Origin: Prauserella muralis
GTDB taxonomy: Bacteria; Actinomycetota; Actinomycetes; Mycobacteriales; Pseudonocardiaceae
Direction: 5' to 3'
DNA length: 48,151 nt
Assembly: GCF_003202285.1 (NCBI RefSeq)
Contig: NZ_MASW01000016.1
Location: forward strand, 1 to 48,151
Part shown: positions 41,053-48,151 of the stretch, in pieces
Layout: the number at the start of each line of letters is the position of its first letter
Position numbering within the stretch: position 1 is the first letter of the stretch
Made by a program: the position numbers and the translations under genes
Notes under the pieces: model-generated
Told to the model about the DNA's origin: nothing
Seen by the model: only the letters and a program-made list of their open reading frames with translations
Database searches by the model: none

Positions 41053-42020
41053 TGGGGCACCTCCGAAGGTCGGGCTGAGCGCGGGTGTGTCCCGCAGCCC
41101 TGAACTCCGGATTTCGCGTCCGTTTTGGACACGCGACCCTGAACTTTCTGCCCCGCTTCCGCGCCAACGACAGACACGGACAGTGACGAACGCGGCAAGT
41201 CACGGACCGGTGACGCCGGGCGCGCGAGGGCCACCGCGGTGGCGACCTGGTCCGTCAGCGGGTCCGTCGGATCGGTCTCGGCGGCACCGTCGCGCAGGTA
41301 CGCGGCGAGCCGGAGCTCGGCGCGTTTGCGCGTCTTGTAGACCGCCCACTCGCCGGTCTGGTGCGCCGCGGCCCAGTCCGCGACAGGCACCTCTTCCAAC
41401 CGGGTCGCCCCGATGAGTGCGGCCTCGGTCTGGGTCAGGACTCCGTCCGCGACCGCGCGAGCGAGGACCAGATCCGGGTGTCCCCACGGCGTGTGTGGCG
41501 GGGTGGATCGGAAGCCCGGCGCGACCGGAGTCGGACCCGCCAGCGCCTCGGCGAGCGCGTCGTAGCCGGACCGGTAGGCGGCCCACCGCAGTCGCAGCAT
41601 GATCCGCGGCGGACGCAGATCGATGGTCGACAACGCGGTCAGGAAGCCGCGCAACACCTCGGCGTGAACATCGGCCGGATCGCCGGCGAACCGATCGGAC
41701 AGGGTGGCCGCGACCGAGGTCAGCGCGGGCAGTGCGACCCCGACCGCGGCGACCGTCCAGGTCGCTCCTTCAGTACGGGAGCGCAGCACCAGATGCGCCC
41801 ACACCGCGTCCCGCGTCGCCTGCGGGCACCGGCGCGCCAGCAGCCGGTCGCGGACCTCGTCCAGCGGGATGTACCGGTCCGGCAAACCCGAAAAGAGCCG
41901 GCCGTTCAGCGACACCGGATGCGGCCCGGTCACCAGCCAGGTAAACGTGTCCCGCGCGATATCCAACGAGTTCGGAACAGCCTCGTCGCCACCGCGACGA
42001 AAAACAGATTGTGCTGCCAT
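41043..42020 (-). CDS. Hypothetical first gene of the transfer operon
   Basis: This 325-residue protein is soluble, Arg/Ala-rich and helical, with segments such as RDTFTWLVTGPHPVSLNGRLF and RDAVWAHLVLRSRTEGATW. No catalytic motif is evident. The ATG at 42020 follows GGGAG. The last 30 residues (from VSKTDAKSGV onward) are encoded by the repeated leader sequence, so the true protein may end functionally before it. The position next to the divergent control region suggests a regulatory or cytoplasmic transfer role; the family is not recognised. Confidence 0.6.
   Translation of the reverse strand: MAAQSVFRRGGDEAVPNSLDIARDTFTWLVTGPHPVSLNGRLFSGLPDRYIPLDEVRDRLLARRCPQATRDAVWAHLVLRSRTEGATWTVAAVGVALPALTSVAATLSDRFAGDPADVHAEVLRGFLTALSTIDLRPPRIMLRLRWAAYRSGYDALAEALAGPTPVAPGFRSTPPHTPWGHPDLVLARAVADGVLTQTEAALIGATRLEEVPVADWAAAHQTGEWAVYKTRKRAELRLAAYLRDGAAETDPTDPLTDQVATAVALARPASPVRDLPRSSLSVSVVGAEAGQKVQGRVSKTDAKSGVQGCGTHPRSARPSEVPQCA
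41101..41132 (-). repeat. Leader repeat, copy A (before the VirB2-like gene)
   Basis: On the minus strand GTGTCCAAAACGG (41132-41120) is followed by CGAAAT, CGGAGTT and AGGG. Copy B (42486-42521) matches at 30 of 35 positions. The distance to the following ATG is about 80 nt, as in copy B, and both have a CGGAGG ribosome site. Confidence 0.6.
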
Positions 42021-42485
42021 GTCGTGACTCCCACGGCGTCGATGCGAACAACAACGACGTCAGGAAGCCACGACCGATACCACGGAAATACCACGCCATT
42101 ACTAGGCGCCAACTAGCGAACCGTGCCGACGCTACTAGCGAACTACTATTTCATCCCGCGAACACCACGAAGCAAGATCAACAAAGCGACCTCGCGGCCC
42201 GCGTGTTCAGATCGACACTAGTAGCCGATGAGCTGCGGTTATAGTTGATCGCTAGTACGACGCTAGTAGCCGCAGCGTGCCTGGACGCAGTCTGCATTCA
42301 AGATCAATCTGGCGCCCGCCGAAAAATCTTGAAAAATCTGACCGCAGAGTGGTCCAGAAACGGCGAACGGCGACCTGAGTCGACGGAACAGGCGGCTCCG
42401 CGTCGATGCTTTGGCAGAACTGTTCGAGTCACGTCGAGTCGCTATTTACGCGCGCCTTTGTCATCTCAAAGAAGTTTGGCGAGGC
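42021..42485. promoter_or_regulatory. Divergent control region between transfer arms
   Basis: No gene is visible here. The sequence is clearly more AT-rich than the flanks. Six CTAG sites lie in 165 bp (42102, 42113, 42135, 42218, 42252, 42263). GCTACTAGC (42131-42139) is the inverse of GCTAGTAGC (42262-42270), and ACTAGTAGC occurs at 42217. Motifs on the left point left and those on the right point right. It probably holds the two promoters and operators; oriT is also possible. Confidence 0.55.
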
Positions 42486-42562
42486 GTGTCCAAAACGGGG
42501 TCGAAATACGGAGTTAAGGGGCGTCAGAACGCACAGCACCCATCCGTCGGAGGAGACCCGCG
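42486..42562 (+). promoter_or_regulatory. Leader repeat, copy B, with possible leader peptide
   Basis: GTGTCCAAAACGG (42486-42498) and CGAAATACGGAGTT (42502-42515) repeat copy A on the opposite arm. From GTG at 42486 an open frame of 26 codons ends in a TGA overlapping the ATG at 42563 (ATGA), so a coupled leader peptide is possible. CGGAGG precedes the ATG. Confidence 0.5.
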
Positions 42563-43555
42563 ATGACCCCGACACACCGCAACGACTCCCCAGGAGACGG
42601 CTCCCAGGAGCACGGCCACACCGACCCCCCGACCGTCCCGATCCCGCTCCCGCACAGGCGGCGACCACCACGCCGACGCACCCTGCGCCTCACGCTGCGC
42701 CACCCTCGCCCCGACCGGCCGAGCACCGTCTGGCCGTGCGCGCAAGACGACCTCCGTGAAGGCACCGGGCTACTCGCCAACTGGCTGCTGACCGCGGTCA
42801 TCAAGATCGTCACCACCTACACCCAGCCCGGCCAGCGGGTGCTCCTGCTCGACCCCGCGCCCTACCTCGCCCCACCCGCATCGTGGTCACCAACGGCGGG
42901 CCGCAACCAGTCCCGGCCCGGCCCGTACGCCGGACTACACGAAGCGGGCTGGACCGTGGTCCGACTCGGCCGCGGCATCCAGACCCAGACCACCGTCGCG
43001 CACCCCGACCCGGCCGACGAACACCCCGGCGACGCGTCGGCCGAGTCCGAGTCCGGACCCCGACCGCGCACCGACAGTCCAACCACCGACCAGCCCGCCG
43101 GACCGTCGACACACCGCCGTCCCGGACCGGACTCGACCGCGACCGGCGCCGGTCCGGACCGCTACGACCTCGTCATCACCGCGGCCGAACCACGCACCCT
43201 CGACTGGTTCCGCCCGGCCGACTGGGCCGGTCTGCTCACCCCGACCGGCACCCTCGCCGTCATCACTCACGGTGACCACTCCCGTGATCGGCTCACCGAC
43301 CCCGCCGGCTCGCTGGTGCGCGCCGCGCACCACGCCGGACTGCGCTACCTCGATCGCATCGCCCTGCTGCGCGTCCCCGTCCGCGACGGCGCGCTCGCCG
43401 TCGCGACCCCGGCCGCGCACGCCCGTTCCCAGGCTCCGGCGCGACCGCTCGCGACGCCCGCTCGGCACACCCAGGTGCACGACGACCTCTTCGTGTTCAC
43501 CCGCCAGCCGGCCCCGACCGACACCGCCGACGGCGAGGAGACCTCCGATGACTGA
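42563..43555 (+). CDS. Methyltransferase-fold protein, degenerate partner
   Basis: This 330-residue protein has a Pro/Arg-rich N-terminus, then STVWPCAQDDLREGTGLLANWL and a Rossmann strand QRVLLLDPAPYLAPP. A long Pro/Thr/Asp-rich linker (about 145-195) follows, then YDLVITAAEPRTLDWFRPADWAGLLTPTGTLAVITHGD, where DNA methyltransferases carry D/N-PPY. The classical SAM-binding FxGxG and the DPPY motif are absent. It is related in layout to the next gene and overlaps it by 8 bp, so the two probably work as a pair. Activity is doubtful; a DNA-binding or inactive subunit is likely. Confidence 0.55.
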   Translation: MTPTHRNDSPGDGSQEHGHTDPPTVPIPLPHRRRPPRRRTLRLTLRHPRPDRPSTVWPCAQDDLREGTGLLANWLLTAVIKIVTTYTQPGQRVLLLDPAPYLAPPASWSPTAGRNQSRPGPYAGLHEAGWTVVRLGRGIQTQTTVAHPDPADEHPGDASAESESGPRPRTDSPTTDQPAGPSTHRRPGPDSTATGAGPDRYDLVITAAEPRTLDWFRPADWAGLLTPTGTLAVITHGDHSRDRLTDPAGSLVRAAHHAGLRYLDRIALLRVPVRDGALAVATPAAHARSQAPARPLATPARHTQVHDDLFVFTRQPAPTDTADGEETSDD

Positions 43556-44489
43556 CCGCCCCACGTCGCCCTGGCCACTCCCCCTGCCACCGGGGGAGGA
43601 GCCCTCAATGCCGCCGCTGTCGGTCTGGCCGACCGGCCAGCGCGACCCGCTCGCGCAACTGCGCGACACCGGCTGTGTGCCCGGCACCGAGACCGACACC
43701 GACCGGATTCCGCCCGCCGTCGCCGCCCACGCGATCGCCACCTACACCCGCCCCGGCGACCTCGTTCTCGACCCGGACTGCGGCACCGGCACCGTCCTCG
43801 TTGAGGCACTGCGCGCCGGCCGTCACGCGCTCGGACTCACCTCCCGCACCCGGTGGTGGACCCTCGCTCGCGCCAACGTCACCGCCGCCAAAACCGCGGG
43901 CGCCTGGCGCGACGGCTCGGTCCTCGACGCCCGACCGAAGGTGCTCGCGACCGTCCGGGCCGCCGGGCTGATCGGGCGAATCGGACTCGTCCTGACCACC
44001 CTGCGCACCGCGCCGGACCGCGCGAACGGTCCGGACCGCGACCCGGTCGAGTCCGCCCTCGCCGACCTCGCCACGACACTGCTCTACTGCGAGCCGCTGC
44101 TGCGCTCCGGCGGACACGTCGCCATCGTCGCGCGGCCCCTCCGGCACCCGGACGGCACGTTGGTCGACCTGACCACCCCGCTCATCGCCGCCGGAACTTC
44201 GGCAGGGCTGGCGCCGGTCGAGCAGTGCATCGCACTGACCGCCCGACTGCGCGGCAGCCGGCTGGTCACCCGAGCCTCACTGGCCGAACGCCGCGCTGCC
44301 GCCCGAGCACGCGCCGCCGGTACGCCGACCGCACTTTCCGCGCACCACGAGGTGCTTGTCTTCCAACTCGCCCACGACGCCGAACTCGCCGCCGCCGCGG
44401 CAGCCGGCATCCCGTGGTCGACCGAGGACGAGGTCATCCGGCCCCCCGTCAACGGCGTCACCTACCCCGGCTGGGGGCGAGCGGCATGA
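43548..44489 (+). CDS. DNA-methyltransferase-like protein
   Basis: This 313-residue protein has LVLDPDCGTGTVLVEALRAG (72-91), a good SAM-binding motif I, and SVWPTGQ near the start, which the preceding protein also has in the form TVWPCAQ. The later segment IGLVLTTLRTAPDRANG lies where the catalytic D/NPPY would be, but that motif is not recognisable. The order resembles N4/N6-adenine-type enzymes. ATG at 43548 overlaps the previous stop by 8 bp and its stop overlaps the next start. It may modify element DNA to evade restriction in a new host, which is inferred. Confidence 0.6.
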   Translation: MTDRPTSPWPLPLPPGEEPSMPPLSVWPTGQRDPLAQLRDTGCVPGTETDTDRIPPAVAAHAIATYTRPGDLVLDPDCGTGTVLVEALRAGRHALGLTSRTRWWTLARANVTAAKTAGAWRDGSVLDARPKVLATVRAAGLIGRIGLVLTTLRTAPDRANGPDRDPVESALADLATTLLYCEPLLRSGGHVAIVARPLRHPDGTLVDLTTPLIAAGTSAGLAPVEQCIALTARLRGSRLVTRASLAERRAAARARAAGTPTALSAHHEVLVFQLAHDAELAAAAAAGIPWSTEDEVIRPPVNGVTYPGWGRAA

Positions 44490-45259
44490 CGACGCGCCTG
44501 TACTGCCGCGAGTGCGGCTGGCATCCCGAGTACCGACGCAAGCGCGCTGCGCTTCGCGCCGCCGCCCGCCACCAGTGCACCGGCACACCGGTGGCCGAGA
44601 CGCGTCCACCGTGGTGGTCCCGCCTGTGGACAACCCTGTGGACAACCCAGTCAGATACCTCCGCCGTCGACACCGAAGCAAACGCGGACGACCCGACCGG
44701 TGACAGCGAACTGGTCGACGCCCGCGGCAACCGCATCCAGTGGGTCGCGCTCGCCGCGCACCACGCCGAAACCACCCGCCGCGCCCGCCAAGCCATGGTC
44801 GAACTCGTCCGCGCCGGCTACCAGATCGGGCCACCGCCCTACGGCTACCGCGCCCTGCGCATCCGCGTCACCGACCCCAGCGGACACAGCAAACTACGCG
44901 CGGTCCTCGTCCCACACTGGCAGACCGCCGCCGCCGTCCGGCAGATCTTCATCTGGCGCGCCGACCACGGCCTGGGCTTCGCCGTCATCGCCGCACGACT
45001 CAACAGCGACCACCACCAGTACCCCGCCCCTGTGCCCAACGGGCGCTGGACACCCAAGGCCGTCCGGCGGATCGTCACCAACGTCAAGTACACCGGACGC
45101 CAGGTCTGGGCCCGCACCATCGCCGGCCGCCCGACGCCCATCGAGCAATGGGTCACCTCGGCACCGAAAGTGCACGAGCCGCTGGTCGACGAGCGCACCT
45201 TCCACCAAGCGCAGCCCAAGCGCGTGGCCGAGGGAGGTGGCCATGACACTGCTGCGTGA
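44486..45259 (+). CDS. Recombinase-domain protein without a catalytic serine domain
   Basis: This 257-residue protein starts with a zinc-finger-like segment (LYCRECGWHPEYRRKRAALRAAARHQC, Cys7, Cys10 and a distal Cys). Residues about 80-250 match the DNA-binding recombinase domain of large serine integrases: GYQIGPPPYGYRALRI, VRQIFIWRADHGLGFAVIAARLN and WTPKAVRRIVTNVKYTGRQVW. The N-terminal resolvase domain with the active Ser is missing altogether. It is therefore likely a DNA-binding factor or competitor of an integrase. ATG at 44486 overlaps the previous stop and its own end overlaps the C5-methyltransferase start. Confidence 0.7.
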   Translation: MTTRLYCRECGWHPEYRRKRAALRAAARHQCTGTPVAETRPPWWSRLWTTLWTTQSDTSAVDTEANADDPTGDSELVDARGNRIQWVALAAHHAETTRRARQAMVELVRAGYQIGPPPYGYRALRIRVTDPSGHSKLRAVLVPHWQTAAAVRQIFIWRADHGLGFAVIAARLNSDHHQYPAPVPNGRWTPKAVRRIVTNVKYTGRQVWARTIAGRPTPIEQWVTSAPKVHEPLVDERTFHQAQPKRVAEGGGHDTAA

Positions 45260-46562
45260 CCGCTTCCCTGGACACCTCGGAGCGAAGCCCGACCTCACAT
45301 TCGGCTCGCTCTGCACGGGATACGGCGGCCTGGACCTCGGCGTGGCGACCGCCTTTGGCGGCGGACGATTGCTGTGGGTGGCAGATCCGGACCCACATGT
45401 GAGCAAGGTCCTTGCAGCCCGGATGCCGGACGTGCCCAACCTCGGCGACATCACCACCATCGACTGGCAACAGGTTGAGCCCGTCGATGTCCTCACCGCC
45501 GGATTCCCATGTCAGGACATCAGCGCAGCCGGCCGTCGAGCCGGCATCAGGAAAGGAACCCGAAGTGGAATCTGGCACCAAGTCGTCGCAGCCGTTCGCC
45601 ATCTACGACCGACGCTCCTCATCGTGGAGAACGTCGCCGCTCTCCGCTGGCGCCAAGGCGGCCTCGACATCGTTCTCGGCGACTTGGCCGAAGTCGGGTA
45701 TGACGCGCAGTGGACAAGCGTTCGAGCGTCCGACATCGGCGCGCCCCACCGACGCGAGCGGGTGTTTCTGCTCGCCTACCCAGCCGGAACCGTCGTCGCC
45801 GCGCGGCCGGTCATCCAAGAAGGCGATCGCGACGGCAGTCCGGCCGAGCCGGAATCCGTGCGAGTCCGTCAGGCTGCTCCCGACACCGCAAGCACGGGAC
45901 GACACGCGCGGCGGATGCTCGCCGGAGTCGCGTCTGGCAGGGGGACACCAGGTGAACCTCACCGACACGGTGACGACCTTCCTGCCGACACCGGCAAGCA
46001 GCAACCCCAACGATGGCGAGGACCCCGCAGGGTGGTTGCAGCGGCAGGCGCGACACCGTGCGCGCGGGATCAACGGCAACGGAATGGGCATGCCCCTGTC
46101 GATTGCGGTAAGGCTGCTGCCGACGCCACGAGCGAGCGACACGGGCACATCCGGCAGGAGAGCCGGGGCAGGTTTCCGTCCTCCCCTGTCCCAGGAGGTT
46201 CTCCCGCTGTTCCCCACGCCGCCCGAACCGTAGACGCCCGTCAGGCCAAGCCCGAGACCGAGCACGTCAGCTGGGGACCGTATGCGCCAGCCATCCGGCG
46301 ATGGGAACTCACCCGTGGCATAGCAGCCCCGCATCCAACGGAACCTGGCACGAGGGGTCGTCCCCGCCTGTCACCACTTTTCGTTGAGTGGCTCATGGGC
46401 CTGGACCCAGGCTGGATAACCTCCGTCGAGATACCTCGGGCCGCCCAGCTGAGAGCACTGGGCAACGGCGTTGTTCCCCAACAGGCAGCGTTCGCCGTCC
46501 AACTCATGCTGGACGATCTTCTACGTCTCGGCGTGCGCGACGACGAGGCGCAAGCCGCATGA
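45243..46562 (+). CDS. C5-cytosine DNA methyltransferase with two compensating frameshifts
   Basis: This 439-residue reading frame has motif I (FGSLCTGYGGLDLG), motif IV with the catalytic Cys90 (AGFPCQDIS), motif VI ENV (129-131), motif VIII (RASDIGAPHRRERVF) and near the end motif X-like ALGNGVVPQQA. Between about 45790 and 46225 the real protein is in another frame: there the LPTP-rich target-recognition segment typical of actinobacterial enzymes is seen (LLPTPQARDD, FLPTPASSN, LLPTPRASD). The frame returns at WGPYAPAIRRWE. The GC-rich sequence leaves the wrong frame open, hiding the damage. As written, the target-recognition part is scrambled. It probably protected the element from restriction. 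Confidence 0.75.
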   Translation: MTLLRDRFPGHLGAKPDLTFGSLCTGYGGLDLGVATAFGGGRLLWVADPDPHVSKVLAARMPDVPNLGDITTIDWQQVEPVDVLTAGFPCQDISAAGRRAGIRKGTRSGIWHQVVAAVRHLRPTLLIVENVAALRWRQGGLDIVLGDLAEVGYDAQWTSVRASDIGAPHRRERVFLLAYPAGTVVAARPVIQEGDRDGSPAEPESVRVRQAAPDTASTGRHARRMLAGVASGRGTPGEPHRHGDDLPADTGKQQPQRWRGPRRVVAAAGATPCARDQRQRNGHAPVDCGKAAADATSERHGHIRQESRGRFPSSPVPGGSPAVPHAARTVDARQAKPETEHVSWGPYAPAIRRWELTRGIAAPHPTEPGTRGRPRLSPLFVEWLMGLDPGWITSVEIPRAAQLRALGNGVVPQQAAFAVQLMLDDLLRLGVRDDEAQAA

Positions 46563-46593
46563 ACGGCCCACCGCAGCCCTCAGTGCGTGCTTG

Positions 46594-46875
46594 TCATCGG
46601 CTGGCCGGAGAATCGCTCGCGCCCGGCTCGTCGGCGATCGATACCTCCTGCGGAGTGTCGATTCCGAACAGCTCGTTGGGCGTGCACTGCAGCGTCGTGC
46701 ACAGCGCCTGCAGGGTCACCACCTTCACCTGGACCGGCGGCTTCTTGATCAGCACGTCGACCGACTGGAGGGACAGTTCGAACCCGGCGCGCTGGATGAG
46801 GAGTTCGCGCAGCTGGGTCGCCGTCCAGACGTCGCGGGAGGCCATGACCTTCCGCAGCCGCCACTCGATCTGCAC
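46594..46875 (-). CDS. XRE-type HTH protein, paralogue of the element 1 protein
   Basis: This 93-residue protein, IEWRLRKVMASRDVWTATQL and so on, aligns along about 60 residues with the protein at 1198-1521: shared W-TATQL/W-TGAQL, ALCT-L-CTPN-LF and spacing. The GTG at 46875 is the start; no strong ribosome site is visible. It is convergent with the methyltransferase, and no recombinase gene lies before it, unlike element 1. It may be an element regulator or a leftover of a related insertion. Confidence 0.7.
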   Translation of the reverse strand: MQIEWRLRKVMASRDVWTATQLRELLIQRAGFELSLQSVDVLIKKPPVQVKVVTLQALCTTLQCTPNELFGIDTPQEVSIADEPGASDSPASR

Positions 46876-47013
46876 CCGCTGCCGTCCCGTGTTCGTCGCT
46901 CCGCAGCGCTTCGCGCCGTCGCCAACCGACGCTCAGTGTCCCCGATGGCGACCGCCTCCGGCCGCCGCATGTCCGGCGTGTTCAGCAGACACACACCCAC
47001 AAACAGGCAACAC

Positions 47014-47043
47014 TTGAGATACACAGGCTGTACTAGATATATT
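47014..47043 (+). promoter_or_regulatory. Candidate sigma-70-type promoter pointing right
   Basis: TTGAGA (47014-47019) and TATATT (47038-47043) are 18 bp apart in an AT-rich island. AACACTTGA and TCAGGTGTT (about 47009-47052) form an imperfect dyad around it. It could drive the genes at 47521 and beyond. Confidence 0.5.
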
Positions 47044-47051
47044 CAGGTGTT

Positions 47052-47520
47052 ACCTTAGTTGAGTGGCACACCTGTCCCCGGTTCAACAGAGAGGAGGTGC
47101 TTCGGCACCCATCACGTTCATCGCCATGCCGACGCGCCGCCGTTCGCGGTCAGCGCCGGTAATGCTCTTCTGGACTCGCGTCGACCGCCCATTTCGCGCT
47201 GACGAGGTGACCCAGCACCAGTTCGGCAAGGCACACAGTCCTGCCGAACGGCAAGAGTCCAGCACGGCCACGAGCGCCGGCCCCGCACAGACGGATGCGG
47301 AGAGTAGAGGCCCGTTGGTCGTGGCAGCTTCGGTGGTCCCAGCTCATTCAACGCACGTCATGGTGCGTGCCCGCATCGCCGCGAAACCCGCTTCTCGCGG
47401 ATCGGCGACCGCAGGTGTCGGCAGCTGGGAGTGCCCGCTGTGTCGACGGTTCCTGTCGCCGACCAGCAGTCCCGTGAACCTCCGCCAGCCGCGGGCTTCA
47501 CGGGCACGAAAGGGGCGCTC
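47052..47520. other. Stretch without an assigned gene
   Basis: A strong GAGGAGGTG ribosome-like sequence occurs at about 47091, but the frame after its GTG closes quickly. From ATG at 47126 a frame stays open to the window end; its composition does not look like a conserved protein (one CPLC motif) and I do not call it. Confidence 0.3.
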
Positions 47521-47841
47521 ATGTGCGCTCAACCTCGCAACCCCGACCAGACCAACGACAACTACGCCGACGTCCCTGCTCCGGCCGACCAGGAGCAGCA
47601 AGGAAGCCCCATCACCGCGCCGAGCAGGCAACCCCGACGGCGCGTTGGCGCGAGCAGAGCTGTGCGCAACGTGGTGGTGCGCGGCGCTCGCCGCGATCCA
47701 CCCGACATGCACAAGCTCGCGCGGGTGGTCGCCAGCCTCGCGGCAGACCTGGCCCAGGCCGAAGCCAGCGAGCAAACACTGCCCGCCGAGCCAGGCACCG
47801 CGGACGCCAGCCACCCCGATCACCGCCGCGACGCGGCATGA
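47521..47841 (+). CDS. Hypothetical small protein
   Basis: This 106-residue protein starts at ATG 47521 after AAAGGGG. It has an acidic Asp/Asn/Gln-rich N-terminus, a basic centre (RQPRRRVGASRAVRNVVVRGARR) and an amphipathic helix (MHKLARVVASLAADLAQAEA). This polarity suggests a nucleic-acid-associated protein, but no family is recognised. It lies 80 bp before the serine-recombinase start. Confidence 0.45.
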   Translation: MCAQPRNPDQTNDNYADVPAPADQEQQGSPITAPSRQPRRRVGASRAVRNVVVRGARRDPPDMHKLARVVASLAADLAQAEASEQTLPAEPGTADASHPDHRRDAA

Positions 47842-47920
47842 CATCGCGCGTTCGCGCTCGCGCAACGAACGCAGCGGATCGAAGCCACTCGCCAATGACT
47901 CGAAAGGAAGGTTCACCACA

Positions 47921-48151
47921 ATGCCGCCTGCCACTCGCAATCCCCGCAGCCGTCGGGCCGCACACCCACGGACTCAACGGCCGGTACGCGTCGGCCTCTA
48001 CCAGCGGTGGCCCACTCTCCTCGAAAGCGACCACCTGCAGACCTACGTCGCGTCCCAACCCGGTTGGCACATCGCTCTCCGCAGCAGCGACTACGCATCA
48101 GGCGGCACGCTGAAGCGTGTCAACGCTTCGCGAATTTTGACCCCGTGTGGT
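47921..48151 (+). pseudogene. Serine recombinase N-terminus, damaged and cut by the window end
   Basis: From ATG 47921 (GGAAGG upstream) the frame reads a basic leader, then RPVRVGLYQRWPTLLESDHLQTYV and HIALRSSDYASGGTLKR, which resembles the start of large serine recombinases (YxRVST...L..Y....GW......D.ASG.TL.R). The catalytic Ser of the R-V-S motif is replaced (RWPT). After GTLKR the sequence no longer matches the family; the last 35 bases may be the start of an inserted element. The rest lies outside the window. Confidence 0.5.

Larger units (their letters stand above)
29706..46562. mobile_element. Conjugative transfer region (ICE or plasmid backbone)
   Basis: A minus-strand operon (29706-42020) encodes a cell-wall hydrolase, replication-relaxation protein, VirD4-like, VirB4-like, PrgI-like, VirB6-like and VirB2-like proteins. 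This is the minimal type IV secretion set of actinobacterial conjugative elements. A divergent arm (42563-46562) carries methyltransferases and a recombinase-domain protein. No relaxase, replication initiator or attachment site could be recognised in the window. Confidence 0.75.

Noticed and set aside
47126-48151. Single long open frame from 47126 through the window end
   Set aside because: The upstream part has no recognisable protein character and conflicts with the better-supported gene at 47521-47841; only the part from 47921 resembles a known family.
1-48151. tRNA, rRNA, CRISPR arrays or tRNA-type attachment sites
   Set aside because: No tRNA-like arm pattern, rRNA sequence or regularly spaced repeat-spacer array was seen on either strand.

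Overview
The window reads as DNA of a high-GC actinobacterium, most likely of the Pseudonocardia/Saccharopolyspora/Amycolatopsis type. Reasons: very GC-rich codon use, many GTG starts, GTGA/ATGA stop-start overlaps, a GTP-type PEP carboxykinase, and a gene set that closely recalls the Mycobacterium tuberculosis Rv0079-Rv0087 hypoxia locus. All family assignments are from reading the proteins; nothing was searched.

Region 1 (1-10.0 kb) is nested mobile DNA. A 3.18-kb element (about 12-3190) carries a complete tyrosine recombinase, a small XRE-type HTH protein and a Cys-rich zinc-finger protein with a decayed integrase domain. Near-palindromes at both ends share the direct repeat ACATGT. Joining the flanks at that repeat rebuilds an uninterrupted IS256-family transposase frame. 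Next comes a Tn554/RIT-like cassette: three overlapping tyrosine-recombinase genes and a TnpC-like HTH/coiled-coil gene (3925-9903).

Region 2 (10.0-23.5 kb) is a hypoxia/dormancy island. On the plus strand are homologues of Rv0079 (ribosome-associated dormancy factor) and Rv0080 (PPOX-fold flavoprotein). On the minus strand are an Rv0081-like ArsR repressor and a seven-step overlapping run of Rv0082-Rv0087-like genes: an Fe-S small subunit, HyfB, HycD, HycP, HycQ and HycE membrane-complex subunits. A second minus operon follows, with a small protein, another ArsR regulator, a malic-enzyme-like protein and PckG. A divergent CBS-BON gene sits next to the first ArsR gene. The same 16-bp dyad (TTGC-N8-GCAA) lies in front of all three transcription units, and a DosR-like box precedes the Rv0079 homologue, so I infer one regulon. 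The HycE-like subunit lacks the Ni-ligand cysteines, so the complex is probably not a hydrogenase.

Region 3 (23.8-29.6 kb) is accessory. It has two unrecognised genes, a DprA-like gene overlapping a YgjP-like metallopeptidase gene and ending in a strong hairpin, then a more AT-rich block with a small coiled-coil/HTH gene, a HEPN/Toprim protein and an unknown protein. This last block is a candidate defence module.

Region 4 (29.7-48.15 kb) is a conjugative (ICE or plasmid) backbone. A minus-strand operon encodes an SLT/NlpC-P60 wall hydrolase, a replication-relaxation protein, a VirD4-like coupling protein, a frameshifted GP88-like protein, VirB4, a PrgI-family protein, a VirB6-like protein, a VirB2-like pilin and an unknown protein. 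A divergent plus-strand run encodes two methyltransferase-fold proteins, a catalytically headless serine-recombinase domain protein and a C5-cytosine methyltransferase carrying two compensating frameshifts. A 0.54-kb intergenic region with six CTAG sites and a repeated ~80-nt leader separates the two arms. At the right edge are a second copy of the XRE protein, a small unknown gene and the start of a damaged serine recombinase that runs out of the window.
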